9,073 nt of DNA from an uncultured Flavobacteriaceae bacterium (GCA_938018045.1 CALIIP010000070.1:1-9073), one strand, 5' to 3'; numbered from the stretch's first letter, positions 1 to 6,013 are shown. Numbers and translations: made by a program. The notes: generated by a model not told the origin, from the sequence alone.

Positions 1-13
1 TTTTTGAAATAAT

Positions 14-145
14 ATGGAAAACACTCAAGAAATATTAGTCTACATTTCAGTTTTTTTAGCTGTTATTTTTCTTGCAAAAAAATATTTTTACAAGCCAAAA
101 AAAACCACAAAATCTTGTGGAAAAGATGATTGTGGTTGTCACTAA
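14..145 (+). CDS. FeoB-associated Cys-rich membrane protein (43 aa)
   Basis: This small gene encodes one N-terminal membrane helix (about residues 7-22), a Lys-rich stretch (residues 22-33, with KPKKTTK) and a Cys-rich tail, CGKDDCGCH, ending at the last residue (C35, C40, C42, H43). That build (one helix, basic linker, terminal Cys cluster, about 40-60 residues) is the FeoB-associated Cys-rich membrane protein family, normally encoded directly after the ferrous-iron transporter gene feoB. Its exact role is not established; it is presumed to assist Fe(II) uptake at the inner membrane. The ATG at 14 begins one base after a TAA at 10-12, which could end the upstream gene, so co-transcription with a feoB left of the window is likely but unseen. 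It ends 14 bp from the convergent ZIP transporter gene, and the nearby DtxR-type regulator supports a metal-uptake context. The family call rests on architecture and the Cys tail. Confidence 0.8.
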   Translation: MENTQEILVYISVFLAVIFLAKKYFYKPKKTTKSCGKDDCGCH

Positions 146-159
146 TATTATAAATTTTT

Positions 160-1020
160 CTACCCTAACCCTACATCCAAGGTCATCATTACAATAAATC
201 CAAGAATTAATCCAATAGTTGCGAGATCTGTATTTCCTCCACTTTGACTTTCAGGAATTACTTCTTCTACAACAATAAATATCATTGCACCTGCAGCAAA
301 TGCCAATGCATAAGGTAAAATAGGTAAAACGGTCATCACTATAGCAGCACCAATTACTGCAAATATAGGCTCTACAATTGCAGATAATTGTCCCCATTGC
401 CACGATTTAAATTTACTAACACCTTGTCTTCTCAATGGCATAGAAACCGCAAATCCTTCTGGGAAATTTTGAATTCCGATTCCGATTGCCAATGCAACTG
501 CAGAACCGATTGTAAACACATTATGACCTTCCATTCCCAATAACTCTGGGTTTGCAAGCGCACCGAATGCGACACCAACTGCAAGCCCTTCAGGAATGTT
601 GTGCAGCGCTATTGCCAATACTAATAATATTGTTTTTTTCCATTTTGTTTTTGGACCTTCAGCCTCTTCAATTTTTTTGAATAGATGTAAATGCGGAATG
701 AGTTTGTCTAAAGCGTATAAAAATAATGCTCCTAATAAAAACCCTACAGCAGGAGCAAACCAAGACGGTAATGAAGTTAATCCCATTTCTTTTTGCATTT
801 CTACATATTCAATTGCTGGTGATAGCAACGACCAAAAACTTGCAGCAATCATTACGCCTCCTGTAAAACCTAGAGAGGCATCTAATAATTTTCTGTTTGA
901 TGCTTTGAAAAAGAACACCAATCCTGCTCCAATTGCAGTTAAGCACCACGTAAACAATCCTGCGTATAATGCCGCAACTATTGGGTCTAATTTTTCAAAA
1001 TAAGCAATTATTTGATCCAT
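160..1020 (-). CDS. ZIP family metal transporter (GufA-like)
   Basis: This is an inner-membrane transporter of divalent cations (zinc, iron or manganese; the substrate cannot be read from sequence). The 286-residue protein has about eight hydrophobic segments. The family signature is clear: HNIPEG at residues 140-145 in TM4 and QNFPEG at 184-189 in TM5. These supply H140, N141, E144, Q184, N185 and E188 to the binuclear metal site described for BbZIP. Acidic residues follow in TM6 (E252/E253 in VEEVIPES). The TM3-TM4 loop is short, with only a weak His cluster (HLHLF, 110-114), as in GufA-type bacterial ZIPs rather than long His-loop eukaryotic members. The ATG lies 5 bp after the stop of the DtxR-type regulator gene, so the two form an operon and metal-dependent repression of the transporter is likely. 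It ends tail-to-tail with the FeoB-associated gene. Confidence 0.93.
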   Translation of the reverse strand: MDQIIAYFEKLDPIVAALYAGLFTWCLTAIGAGLVFFFKASNRKLLDASLGFTGGVMIAASFWSLLSPAIEYVEMQKEMGLTSLPSWFAPAVGFLLGALFLYALDKLIPHLHLFKKIEEAEGPKTKWKKTILLVLAIALHNIPEGLAVGVAFGALANPELLGMEGHNVFTIGSAVALAIGIGIQNFPEGFAVSMPLRRQGVSKFKSWQWGQLSAIVEPIFAVIGAAIVMTVLPILPYALAFAAGAMIFIVVEEVIPESQSGGNTDLATIGLILGFIVMMTLDVGLG

Positions 1021-1025
1021 ATTTA

Positions 1026-1691
1026 TTAATTTTTTATAAGTAAATTTTTTGTGACTTGATGTGATATTGAAAATTGTGATTTGTCAATTTCTATAAGCAT
1101 AGAATTGTCAAATTTTTCTTTTTGAATTACTTTAATTTCACTTCCTAACTTAATCTTAAAGGTATCTAGAAACTTTAAAAAATCAGAGGAGGAATCGTGT
1201 ACACCAACAATAATTGAGTTTGTTCCTACTTCAGCATTTGCTAGAGGTTCACTCATTCTAAGCTCTATATTTCCGTTTTTATCAGGAATTGGGTCTCCAT
1301 GAGGATCATGTGTAGGATGGTTTAAAAAAGCATCTAAACGATCAATCAATTGAGTTGATTTTATATGCTCAAGTTGTTCTGCAAGATCATGAACTTCATC
1401 CCATTTAAAATCTAATTTATCTACCAAAAAAACTTCCCAAAGCCTATGATTTCTGATAATTGAAATTGCTGTCAGTTTCCCTTTTTTGGTCAATAATACT
1501 CCTTTATACTTTACATAATCAACCAATTTTTTATCAGCCAATTTTTTAACCATATCAGTTATGGAAGAAGGTTTTGTATCTAATTTTTCGGCAAGATGAT
1601 TTGTGCTTACCGCAGTATCACTTTTTCTTGAAAGACTAAAGATAGCCTTCAAATAATTTTCTTCTGTATATGATAATTCAGTTTTCACCAT
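1026..1691 (-). CDS. DtxR/MntR-family metal-dependent transcriptional regulator
   Basis: This is a cytoplasmic repressor that binds DNA when loaded with Fe(II) or Mn(II). It is 221 residues long. An N-terminal winged helix-turn-helix (about 8-75) contains the recognition region TKPSSITDMVKKL (39-51). A metal-binding and dimerisation domain (about 76-145) contains RNHRLWEVFL and HDLAEQLEH, and a C-terminal FeoA/SH3-like domain spans about 150-220. Aligned to DtxR with a +3 offset, the ligands are H82, E86, H101, E108 and H109. The DtxR Cys102 position is Glu (E105), as in manganese-type MntR. The N-terminal ligand position (Met10 in DtxR, Asp8 in MntR) appears to be Asn12. It is the first gene of an operon with the ZIP transporter, and a DtxR-box-like palindrome starts 33 bp upstream of its ATG, suggesting autoregulation. 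Whether it senses iron or manganese is open. Confidence 0.93.
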   Translation of the reverse strand: MVKTELSYTEENYLKAIFSLSRKSDTAVSTNHLAEKLDTKPSSITDMVKKLADKKLVDYVKYKGVLLTKKGKLTAISIIRNHRLWEVFLVDKLDFKWDEVHDLAEQLEHIKSTQLIDRLDAFLNHPTHDPHGDPIPDKNGNIELRMSEPLANAEVGTNSIIVGVHDSSSDFLKFLDTFKIKLGSEIKVIQKEKFDNSMLIEIDKSQFSISHQVTKNLLIKN

Positions 1692-1692
1692 C

Positions 1693-1700
1693 CAAAGATA
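1693..1700 (-). promoter_or_regulatory. Candidate -7 element of the dtxR-zip operon
   Basis: On the minus strand this reads TATCTTTG, a full match to the Bacteroidota TAnnTTTG box. It ends one base before the annotated ATG. Transcription from it would start at or inside the start codon, so it is either fortuitous or makes a leaderless mRNA. No convincing -33 TTG is placed upstream. This is a weak call. Confidence 0.3.
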
Positions 1701-1724
1701 TGGATATTTTTTGTTAATTTAAAT

Positions 1725-1750
1725 AAAAATTTAGATTAGCCTAAATTTTT
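1725..1750 (-). promoter_or_regulatory. DtxR/IdeR-box-like operator of the metalloregulator operon
   Basis: Two perfect 10-bp arms (AAAAATTTAG and CTAAATTTTT) flank a 6-bp spacer. The core TTAGATTAGCCTAA (1731-1744) matches 13 of the first 14 bases of the classical DtxR/IdeR box TTAGGTTAGCCTAACCTAA. It lies 34-59 bp upstream of the regulator's ATG, where bound repressor would block transcription of the regulator and the ZIP gene. The match to the box and its position beside a DtxR-family gene are both seen in the sequence; actual binding is inferred. Confidence 0.72.
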
Positions 1751-1770
1751 TAATTAAAAAACTCTACACT

Positions 1771-1886
1771 TGTCAGTTCGAGTGAAATTTTGATAAAAAT
1801 TTGTATCGAGAACTCATTTATACTTAAAACACTATTCTTGATACTATTTTTATTCGTTTTACTACTAAAAATCACTCGAATTGACG
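1771..1886. repeat. Large imperfect inverted repeat (REP-like intergenic element)
   Basis: The outer arms 1772-1785 (GTCAGTTCGAGTGA) and 1872-1885 (TCACTCGAATTGAC) pair at 13 of 14 positions, the exception being a G-T wobble. The inner arms 1803-1812 (GTATCGAGAA) and 1835-1844 (TTCTTGATAC) pair at 9 of 10, again with a G-T wobble. The AT-rich stretches between the arms are also roughly complementary, and the loop is about 22 nt. From memory, similar GTCAGTTCGAGTG...TATCGAGAACT units are interspersed in flavobacterial genomes, so this is probably one copy of a non-autonomous repeat. Its right end reaches the promoter of the UbiA-family gene. Preservation of both mismatches as wobble pairs suggests a structure that matters as RNA or cruciform. 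Confidence 0.7.
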
Positions 1887-1897
1887 TATTTTTCTGC

Positions 1898-1905
1898 TAC
1901 TTTTG
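1898..1905 (+). promoter_or_regulatory. -7 promoter element (TACTTTTG) of the prenyltransferase gene
   Basis: This is an exact TAnnTTTG match, with a TTG at 1881-1883 (the last bases of the inverted repeat) as a possible upstream element, although the spacing is short. The expected transcript start near 1909 decides the coding start: it excludes the TTG codon at 1903, which overlaps this box, and leaves the TTG at 1933 with a 24-nt leader. Confidence 0.55.
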
Positions 1906-1932
1906 AGTAACCAATTAACTCGAAAATTAAAC

Positions 1933-2808
1933 TTGAAAAAAGCGCTTCACGATTTAAAAATATCTAGACCAGGATTGTGGTTTCCTACAATTTGGATTTA
2001 CTTAGTTCCATTTAGTTTAGAAAGCAATTTTTGGGAATCAAATTTATTTTGGATTGGTTTATTGTTTGTCACTTTTCCTTTGAATTATCTCGTGTATGGC
2101 TTAAATGATTACAACGATCAAAAAGCAGACGAACTCAATGAAAGAAAAGGGAATTTTATTTTCGGAGCCAAATCTTCAATTGCTCAACTTGTTTCTGTGC
2201 CAAAGAAAGTTGCAATAGTAATTATCCCATTTATCATATACTTTACAATTATTGCAGGTTATAAAATGTTACTATTATTACTTTTTATGATTGTTATAAA
2301 TATCGTTTATAATTTTAAACCTTTCAGAATAAAAGAACGCCCGCCATTTGAGATTTGCATTCAAATCGGTTATGTATTTACTGCTTTTTTTAGTGTGCTT
2401 TTAAATGATTTAAATCAATTGCCTTGGCAAACTATTTTGTATTTAACATTATTTGCTTTTCAAGCACATATTGCAGGTGAAATAATGGATATTGAGCCAG
2501 ATATTGCTGCTGGAAAGAAAACTACAGCAACGTTAATTGGAAGGAAGAAAACAAAATTATTGATGTTGTTTTTACTTTTAGTAGAAACATATATTCTATC
2601 AGTTTGGTTTAACGATTTTATTCTAGCAGGATTTTTAGGTGTGTTTTCTGCATGGCTTATTTTAGATGTATTTATCTTTTTTAAAGAGAAACCCTATAAT
2701 TTATTTCAGATGAAAATGTTTGGGTTTGCTATGAATCTTTCAGCAATCTTATCTATGATTTGGATATTATATTCAGGAAAATTACTAAATCCTATTTTAC
2801 TATTTTAA
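1933..2808 (+). CDS. UbiA-family prenyltransferase
   Basis: This is an intramembrane aromatic or polyene prenyltransferase: it moves a prenyl group from a diphosphate donor to an acceptor that cannot be named here. The first Asp-rich motif, NDYNDQKAD, is at residues 58-66 (N58, D59, D62, D66) and binds Mg-diphosphate. The second is DIEPDIAAGKKTTAT (186-200; D186, D190). The YNFKPFRIKERPP stretch near 126-138 is the usual substrate-site loop. About eight or nine hydrophobic segments make up most of the 291 residues, a normal family length. There is no in-frame ATG near the N-terminus. I chose TTG 1933 because the TACTTTTG promoter box covers the alternative TTG at 1903, which would add ten residues, and because an A-rich leader precedes 1933. 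It is not obviously MenA, and lycopene-elongase-like or quinone-type activity are both possible. It overlaps the convergent DUF5777 gene by 9 bp. Confidence 0.9.
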   Translation: MKKALHDLKISRPGLWFPTIWIYLVPFSLESNFWESNLFWIGLLFVTFPLNYLVYGLNDYNDQKADELNERKGNFIFGAKSSIAQLVSVPKKVAIVIIPFIIYFTIIAGYKMLLLLLFMIVINIVYNFKPFRIKERPPFEICIQIGYVFTAFFSVLLNDLNQLPWQTILYLTLFAFQAHIAGEIMDIEPDIAAGKKTTATLIGRKKTKLLMLFLLLVETYILSVWFNDFILAGFLGVFSAWLILDVFIFFKEKPYNLFQMKMFGFAMNLSAILSMIWILYSGKLLNPILLF

Positions 2809-3714
2809 TTTATTCTTATTTGTATGAAGTACAAATATAGCATTGAATCCAAAATGAAAATTACCATCTTCAAAATTAAATTTATTTTGAGTTTGAGTAA
2901 TAAAGGCACTTTCAGCTAAATGTCTAGTATTTGTAAATTGAAACTGTAAAAGTAGATGGCTCAACTCCCAGTTTATTCCAAACATAAAAGGATCATAAGT
3001 AGAAACAGATTTTACCGGATTTGTATTGTAATAATATTCTGAAACTAATGAAATATGTCCATTAACTTTATATCTCGCTCCTAAACCTATAGCAAATTGA
3101 CTTAAAGGTTGATCGTTTAAAAAAGGTTTGGAATGATTTATATATGTTGGAGATAATTGCGCAGAAAAATTTGGGCTAAATTTTTTAGCAATCAAAATTT
3201 GACTTGCATAACTATAAACTTCAGAGTTTACAATATCATCTGGAGCGTACAAATTATTTTCATATTCAGTTTTGTTTCTATGAGAAATTGCCTGAAATAA
3301 CACAATACTTACAGGAGCCTTGGAAGCATTTTTTTGCTGTTTTAATAATTTATATTTTATAAATCCATCAGATATTTTGTCAAAATTACTATATCCACCA
3401 CCAACTGTAAAATTATCTGTAATTGCATAATTTAAACCAAACCTTAGATTTACTTCATCAGCAATAAAACGTTTTTTAGTCTTCTCTTCTAGATTCCAAA
3501 ATCTATTAAATAATGAAATTTCTAAAGCACCTTTTTTACGAACTTCTATCGAATGTCCAAGACCTATTCTTGTGGTTTTAAAAGTTGCGATTTCATAAAC
3601 CGGTTCTTCTGGATATTCTTTGTCTAATTTAGAAAGTAAATCTTGAGAAAACCCTAAGAAAGTAACAAAGAAAAAAGTAAAAGTAAAAATATATTTTGAT
3701 GTTGAATTATTCAT
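2800..3714 (-). CDS. DUF5777 family beta-barrel protein
   Basis: This 304-residue protein has a signal peptide (hydrophobic 9-21, likely cleaved after FSQ at about residue 24), followed by alternating polar/hydrophobic strands with many aromatics, as in an outer-membrane barrel. It carries the DUF5777 hallmarks: ATFKTTRIGLGHSIEVRKKG (43-62), NRFWN (70-74), FGLNYAITDNFTVGGG (92-107) and DGFIKYKLLKQ (116-126). The family is restricted largely to Bacteroidota and its function is unknown. Its members are often encoded beside YceI proteins, as here, where the ATG overlaps the end of the YceI gene in the sequence ATGAATAA. Being last in a coupled operon of exported proteins, it probably acts in the outer membrane together with YceI. 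The stop overlaps the 3' end of the prenyltransferase gene by 9 bp, and no terminator hairpin is visible between the two. Confidence 0.85.
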   Translation of the reverse strand: MNNSTSKYIFTFTFFFVTFLGFSQDLLSKLDKEYPEEPVYEIATFKTTRIGLGHSIEVRKKGALEISLFNRFWNLEEKTKKRFIADEVNLRFGLNYAITDNFTVGGGYSNFDKISDGFIKYKLLKQQKNASKAPVSIVLFQAISHRNKTEYENNLYAPDDIVNSEVYSYASQILIAKKFSPNFSAQLSPTYINHSKPFLNDQPLSQFAIGLGARYKVNGHISLVSEYYYNTNPVKSVSTYDPFMFGINWELSHLLLQFQFTNTRHLAESAFITQTQNKFNFEDGNFHFGFNAIFVLHTNKNKLK

Positions 3715-4243
3715 AAGGATAGTATTGAAAGTTAAACTTTACAGAAACAACTTTGGCTATATTTTTAGATAAAATAGGCGGAATTTTAATATTAAAATCT
3801 TTTACAACTAAATCGACTTCACCTTCAATAATATAACCGTTTTTTGTTTTATCTATAGTTGTTTTTATATCAATTTCTTTAGATATTCCATGAATTGTAA
3901 TTTCGCCTTTAATGATTTTTATTTGAGATTTTTTATTTTTTTCAAACTCTATTATCTTACCTTTAAAAGTTGCTTTCGGGAAAACATCAGACTCAATATA
4001 ACTCTCATTAAAATGCTCATACATTAAGTCTTTTTTAAATGTAAAAGCCCTCATTAGCATACTTATGGCTATTTCATTCTTTTCAACATCTAAAATACTT
4101 AAAACTTGATTGTTTTTAGCTTCAATATTTTCTACAGATGTATAAGAAAAAAATGAAATTTGACCTTGTCTAGCAATAAATTGATTGTCGGTATCATTGA
4201 CAAACAAGGAGCTAAATAATAAATATATATATAATTTATTCAT
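3707..4243 (-). CDS. YceI family protein (lipocalin-like, polyisoprenoid-binding fold)
   Basis: YceI proteins form an extended lipocalin-like barrel, and structurally studied members hold a polyisoprenoid chain. The 178-residue product shows the family landmarks in order: GQISFFSYTSVENIEA (27-42), NQVLSILD (45-52), FKKDLMYEHFNESYIESDVFPKA (69-91), TFKGKI (92-97), GEITIHGISKEI (113-124) and a C-terminal VSVKFNFQY (166-174). The N-terminal hydrophobic segment (3-15) suggests export to the periplasm, but it is short and the cleavage site is unclear. It overlaps both operon neighbours by exactly 8 bp, so translation is probably coupled from the OB-fold gene through to the DUF5777 gene. The ligand here is unknown. 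Confidence 0.92.
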   Translation of the reverse strand: MNKLYIYLLFSSLFVNDTDNQFIARQGQISFFSYTSVENIEAKNNQVLSILDVEKNEIAISMLMRAFTFKKDLMYEHFNESYIESDVFPKATFKGKIIEFEKNKKSQIKIIKGEITIHGISKEIDIKTTIDKTKNGYIIEGEVDLVVKDFNIKIPPILSKNIAKVVSVKFNFQYYPYE

Positions 4244-4664
4244 AAGTTTTAATAGTATCTAAATAACAATTCAAAAGGACCACATCTTTTAAAAAACCTT
4301 TGCAAATTCCTTTCACAATTACCTTCCTGTTCTTACTTAATTTTGACAGTTTACTACTTTCGCTATTATTTAATTCACAAATAATTCCAGAATCATTAAA
4401 ATCACTATTTAGTATAATGCTACTTTTTTGATTTAAATAATTAATCTTTTTTATTGTGCCAGAAATTTCAATTAGTTTATCTGTATATAAAGCGTTTGCT
4501 TTTTCTTCATCTTGAATATAAGCATTAATTAATTCATTTGAATTGACAACAAAACTAGGTTTTGTATTTGCGTAATTCTTCTCTTTATTTGAAAAAATTA
4601 ATACAAATACACCTATAGATAAAATTAAAATAAATAGGTAAAGTATTTTTTTTTTGAATATCAT
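4236..4664 (-). CDS. OB-fold tRNA_anti-like membrane-anchored protein
   Basis: This is a 142-residue protein with one N-terminal membrane helix (about 7-24) and no lipobox Cys, so it is probably anchored in the inner membrane with its domain outside. Residues 40-140 fit the tRNA_anti-like OB-fold family: NELINAYIQDEEKANALYTDKLIEISGTI (43-71, the helix and first strand), IICELNNSE (94-102), KVIVKGICKGFLKDVVLLNC (114-133). Despite the family name, such exported proteins are not known to bind tRNA and their role is unknown. It is the first gene of the three-gene envelope operon; its ATG is followed 421 bp later by the overlapping YceI start (ATGAATAA). A putative operator shared with the lipoprotein operon lies about 85 bp upstream of its ATG, between it and the divergent LytTR regulator. 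There is no exact TAnnTTTG box upstream, which fits an activator-dependent promoter. Confidence 0.8.
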   Translation of the reverse strand: MIFKKKILYLFILILSIGVFVLIFSNKEKNYANTKPSFVVNSNELINAYIQDEEKANALYTDKLIEISGTIKKINYLNQKSSIILNSDFNDSGIICELNNSESSKLSKLSKNRKVIVKGICKGFLKDVVLLNCYLDTIKTYE

Positions 4665-4740
4665 TTTATGATTGTAAAAATAATTCTTTTAATCTGAATC
4701 AAAAAAACAATAAATATTCTTATTAACACTAATAAATAGT

Positions 4741-4773
4741 GCTGAAAAGGAAAAAAAACCTTTAAAAAGGAAA
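4741..4773 (-). promoter_or_regulatory. Putative LytTR operator, copy 1 (upstream of the envelope operon)
   Basis: Seen toward the OB-fold gene, this reads CCTTTTTAAAGG, then T8, then CCTTTTC: a CCTTT/AAAGG inverted pair and a second CCTTT 20 bp away. It matches the second element (5948-5980) at 29 of 33 positions in inverted orientation, with an identical 18-bp core at 4749-4766. The core ends 85 nt before the OB-fold ATG and also lies about 32 bp upstream of the LytTR gene's probable -7 box, so it could serve both divergent units. The identity is seen directly; binding by LytTR is inferred. Confidence 0.6.
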
Positions 4774-4797
4774 ATAGAAATATTCAATTAATAATAT

Positions 4798-4805
4798 TAC
4801 CTTTC
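4798..4805 (+). promoter_or_regulatory. Candidate -7 element of the LytTR gene
   Basis: TACCTTTC matches TAnnTTTG at all but the last base. The predicted start near 4809 gives a leader of about 17 nt to the GTG at 4826, in line with the other promoters in this window (19-24 nt). Confidence 0.4.
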
Positions 4806-4825
4806 GAAATTGAAATTTTTTTTAG

Positions 4826-5920
4826 GTGAGAAAAGACAGATTATACTTTTTAACAATTTTAGCGATAACACTTATTTTTGTGTTTTTAGCAATAGTAACA
4901 GCGCAGTATTTTATTAAAGCTAGTGCAAATCAACTTATTGAGATTCAGGTGGAATCTAGTAAACGAGAGGCTAATGAAATTTCTAAAATGTTAGATTTTC
5001 AATTAGAGAATAAAATTGATAAGCAAAAAATAATTGAAAACCTTCAAAACACAATTTCTGGTTCAAACTCTAATACTTGGTTTATTACTGTTTTTAACTG
5101 GTCTGGACAAAAAGTTTGCGATCCAGATATTACAAAAATAGGCCAAAGTATAAATTCTAATCCAGACTTATTATCGTCTTTAAGTGAAAAAAATAATTCA
5201 GAAGACTTGTATGAATTACTAGTTAACAATTCACATAAATCTGAAGATTATATTTCTGAGATTATTTATATAGCGCCTACCAAAAATTCTGACCTTATTG
5301 TTGCGGCTAATGTAAACGTTAATGGTATTGAAATTCAGATGAAAAATCTATCGTATAAATTTTATGTGATATTTTTTATAATGGGAATCTTAGCCGTGAT
5401 ACTTTCATCTTTAGCTGTAAGAATTATTGGAAGTAGATATGAAAAACAATTAGAGTTGAAAAATTCCGATTTAACTTCTGAATTACTTAATTTATCTAAA
5501 TTGAATACAGATCTAGTTTCATACAAAGAAAAAATAGGGATGCTAAATGATAATAATGCGTCAGAAGAAAACTCAGAGAAAAGCAAAGAAAGAATTTTAA
5601 CATATATGAGAAACGAATTAGTACCTGTACTAATAAAAGACATTATATATGTATATACAGAAAATACAATTACCTACGTTGTAAATATTGATGGTAAAAA
5701 ATCTACATCCAATTCAAGTTTAGATGAAATGTATGCGAATTTTAATCCGAGTTTATTCTTTAGAGCAAACAGACAATTTATAATTAGTATTTCTGCAATA
5801 GATAAGATTATTAGGTACGGAAATAGTCAATTAAAAATTGTTTTGAATTCTAAAACTTCAGAAGAAATAATTATTAGTAAAAATAAGGCTGCTGAGTTTA
5901 AACAGTGGCTAAATGCTTAA
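4826..5920 (+). CDS. Membrane-anchored LytTR transcriptional regulator with Cache-like sensor domain
   Basis: This looks like a one-component signal transducer: it senses outside the cytoplasm and binds DNA inside it, with no kinase or receiver domain. In the 364 residues I see TM1 (about 7-28), an extracytoplasmic region (about 30-175) with the Cache-type strand pattern WFITVFNWSGQKVCDP (85-100) and a following KIGQ, TM2 (about 178-200), a coiled-coil linker (about 203-240), and a LytTR domain (about 258-363). The LytTR hallmarks are KDIIYVYTENTITYVV (271-286) and FFRANRQFIISISAIDKI (311-328). The GTG start is fixed because an in-frame TAG immediately precedes it and TM1 begins six codons later. 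The gene diverges from the OB-fold/YceI/DUF5777 operon and precedes the lipoprotein pair; near-identical motifs in front of both are its likely binding sites. The ligand is unknown. Confidence 0.9.
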   Translation: MRKDRLYFLTILAITLIFVFLAIVTAQYFIKASANQLIEIQVESSKREANEISKMLDFQLENKIDKQKIIENLQNTISGSNSNTWFITVFNWSGQKVCDPDITKIGQSINSNPDLLSSLSEKNNSEDLYELLVNNSHKSEDYISEIIYIAPTKNSDLIVAANVNVNGIEIQMKNLSYKFYVIFFIMGILAVILSSLAVRIIGSRYEKQLELKNSDLTSELLNLSKLNTDLVSYKEKIGMLNDNNASEENSEKSKERILTYMRNELVPVLIKDIIYVYTENTITYVVNIDGKKSTSNSSLDEMYANFNPSLFFRANRQFIISISAIDKIIRYGNSQLKIVLNSKTSEEIIISKNKAAEFKQWLNA

Positions 5921-5947
5921 AACATTGAGTTTCTTTAACGTATTTTC

Positions 5948-5980
5948 TTTCCTCTTTAAAGGTTTTTTTTCCCTTTAACC
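5948..5980 (+). promoter_or_regulatory. Putative LytTR operator, copy 2 (upstream of the lipoprotein genes)
   Basis: The site reads CCTCTTTAAAGG, then T8, then CCCTTTAACC (5951-5980), with CC blocks at 5951 and 5971 exactly 20 bp apart. It is the inverted near-copy of 4741-4773. In the frame of the downstream gene it has the same orientation as copy 1 has toward the OB-fold gene. The core ends 87 nt before the lipoprotein ATG, against 85 nt for copy 1. A poor -7 box (TTAATTTG, 6014-6021) lies about 41 bp beyond the core, as expected for an activated promoter. Confidence 0.58.
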
Positions 5981-6013
5981 ATTCTTTTGTAGTTAAAAAC
6001 AATTCATTACTTG

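Noticed and set aside
1..12. Possible last codons of an upstream gene (feoB?), frame ending TAA at 10-12 or TGA at 5-7.
   Set aside because: Only a few codons are present, so neither the frame nor the identity can be decided.
596..1003. Open frame of 135 codons on + inside the ZIP gene.
   Set aside because: It is antisense to a clear ZIP transporter, with no recognisable domain, promoter or leader.
4287..4310. AAAAAACCTTTG inside the OB-fold gene as a third operator copy.
   Set aside because: Only a partial match without the second CC/GG block at 20 bp, and it lies inside coding sequence; likely chance in AT-rich DNA.
5044..5229. Short minus-strand open frame within the LytTR regulator gene.
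   Set aside because: It is antisense to the well-supported Cache region and shows no family features.
5362..5643. Minus-strand open frame of 93 codons within the LytTR regulator gene.
   Set aside because: Its hydrophobic look comes from reading AT-rich coding DNA on the other strand; there is no independent support.
5951..5970. CCTCTTTAAAGG followed by T8 taken as the terminator of the LytTR gene.
   Set aside because: The palindrome leaves almost no loop and only a tiny stem. Its near-identical partner at 4741-4773 lies between divergent genes, where a terminator has nothing to end.
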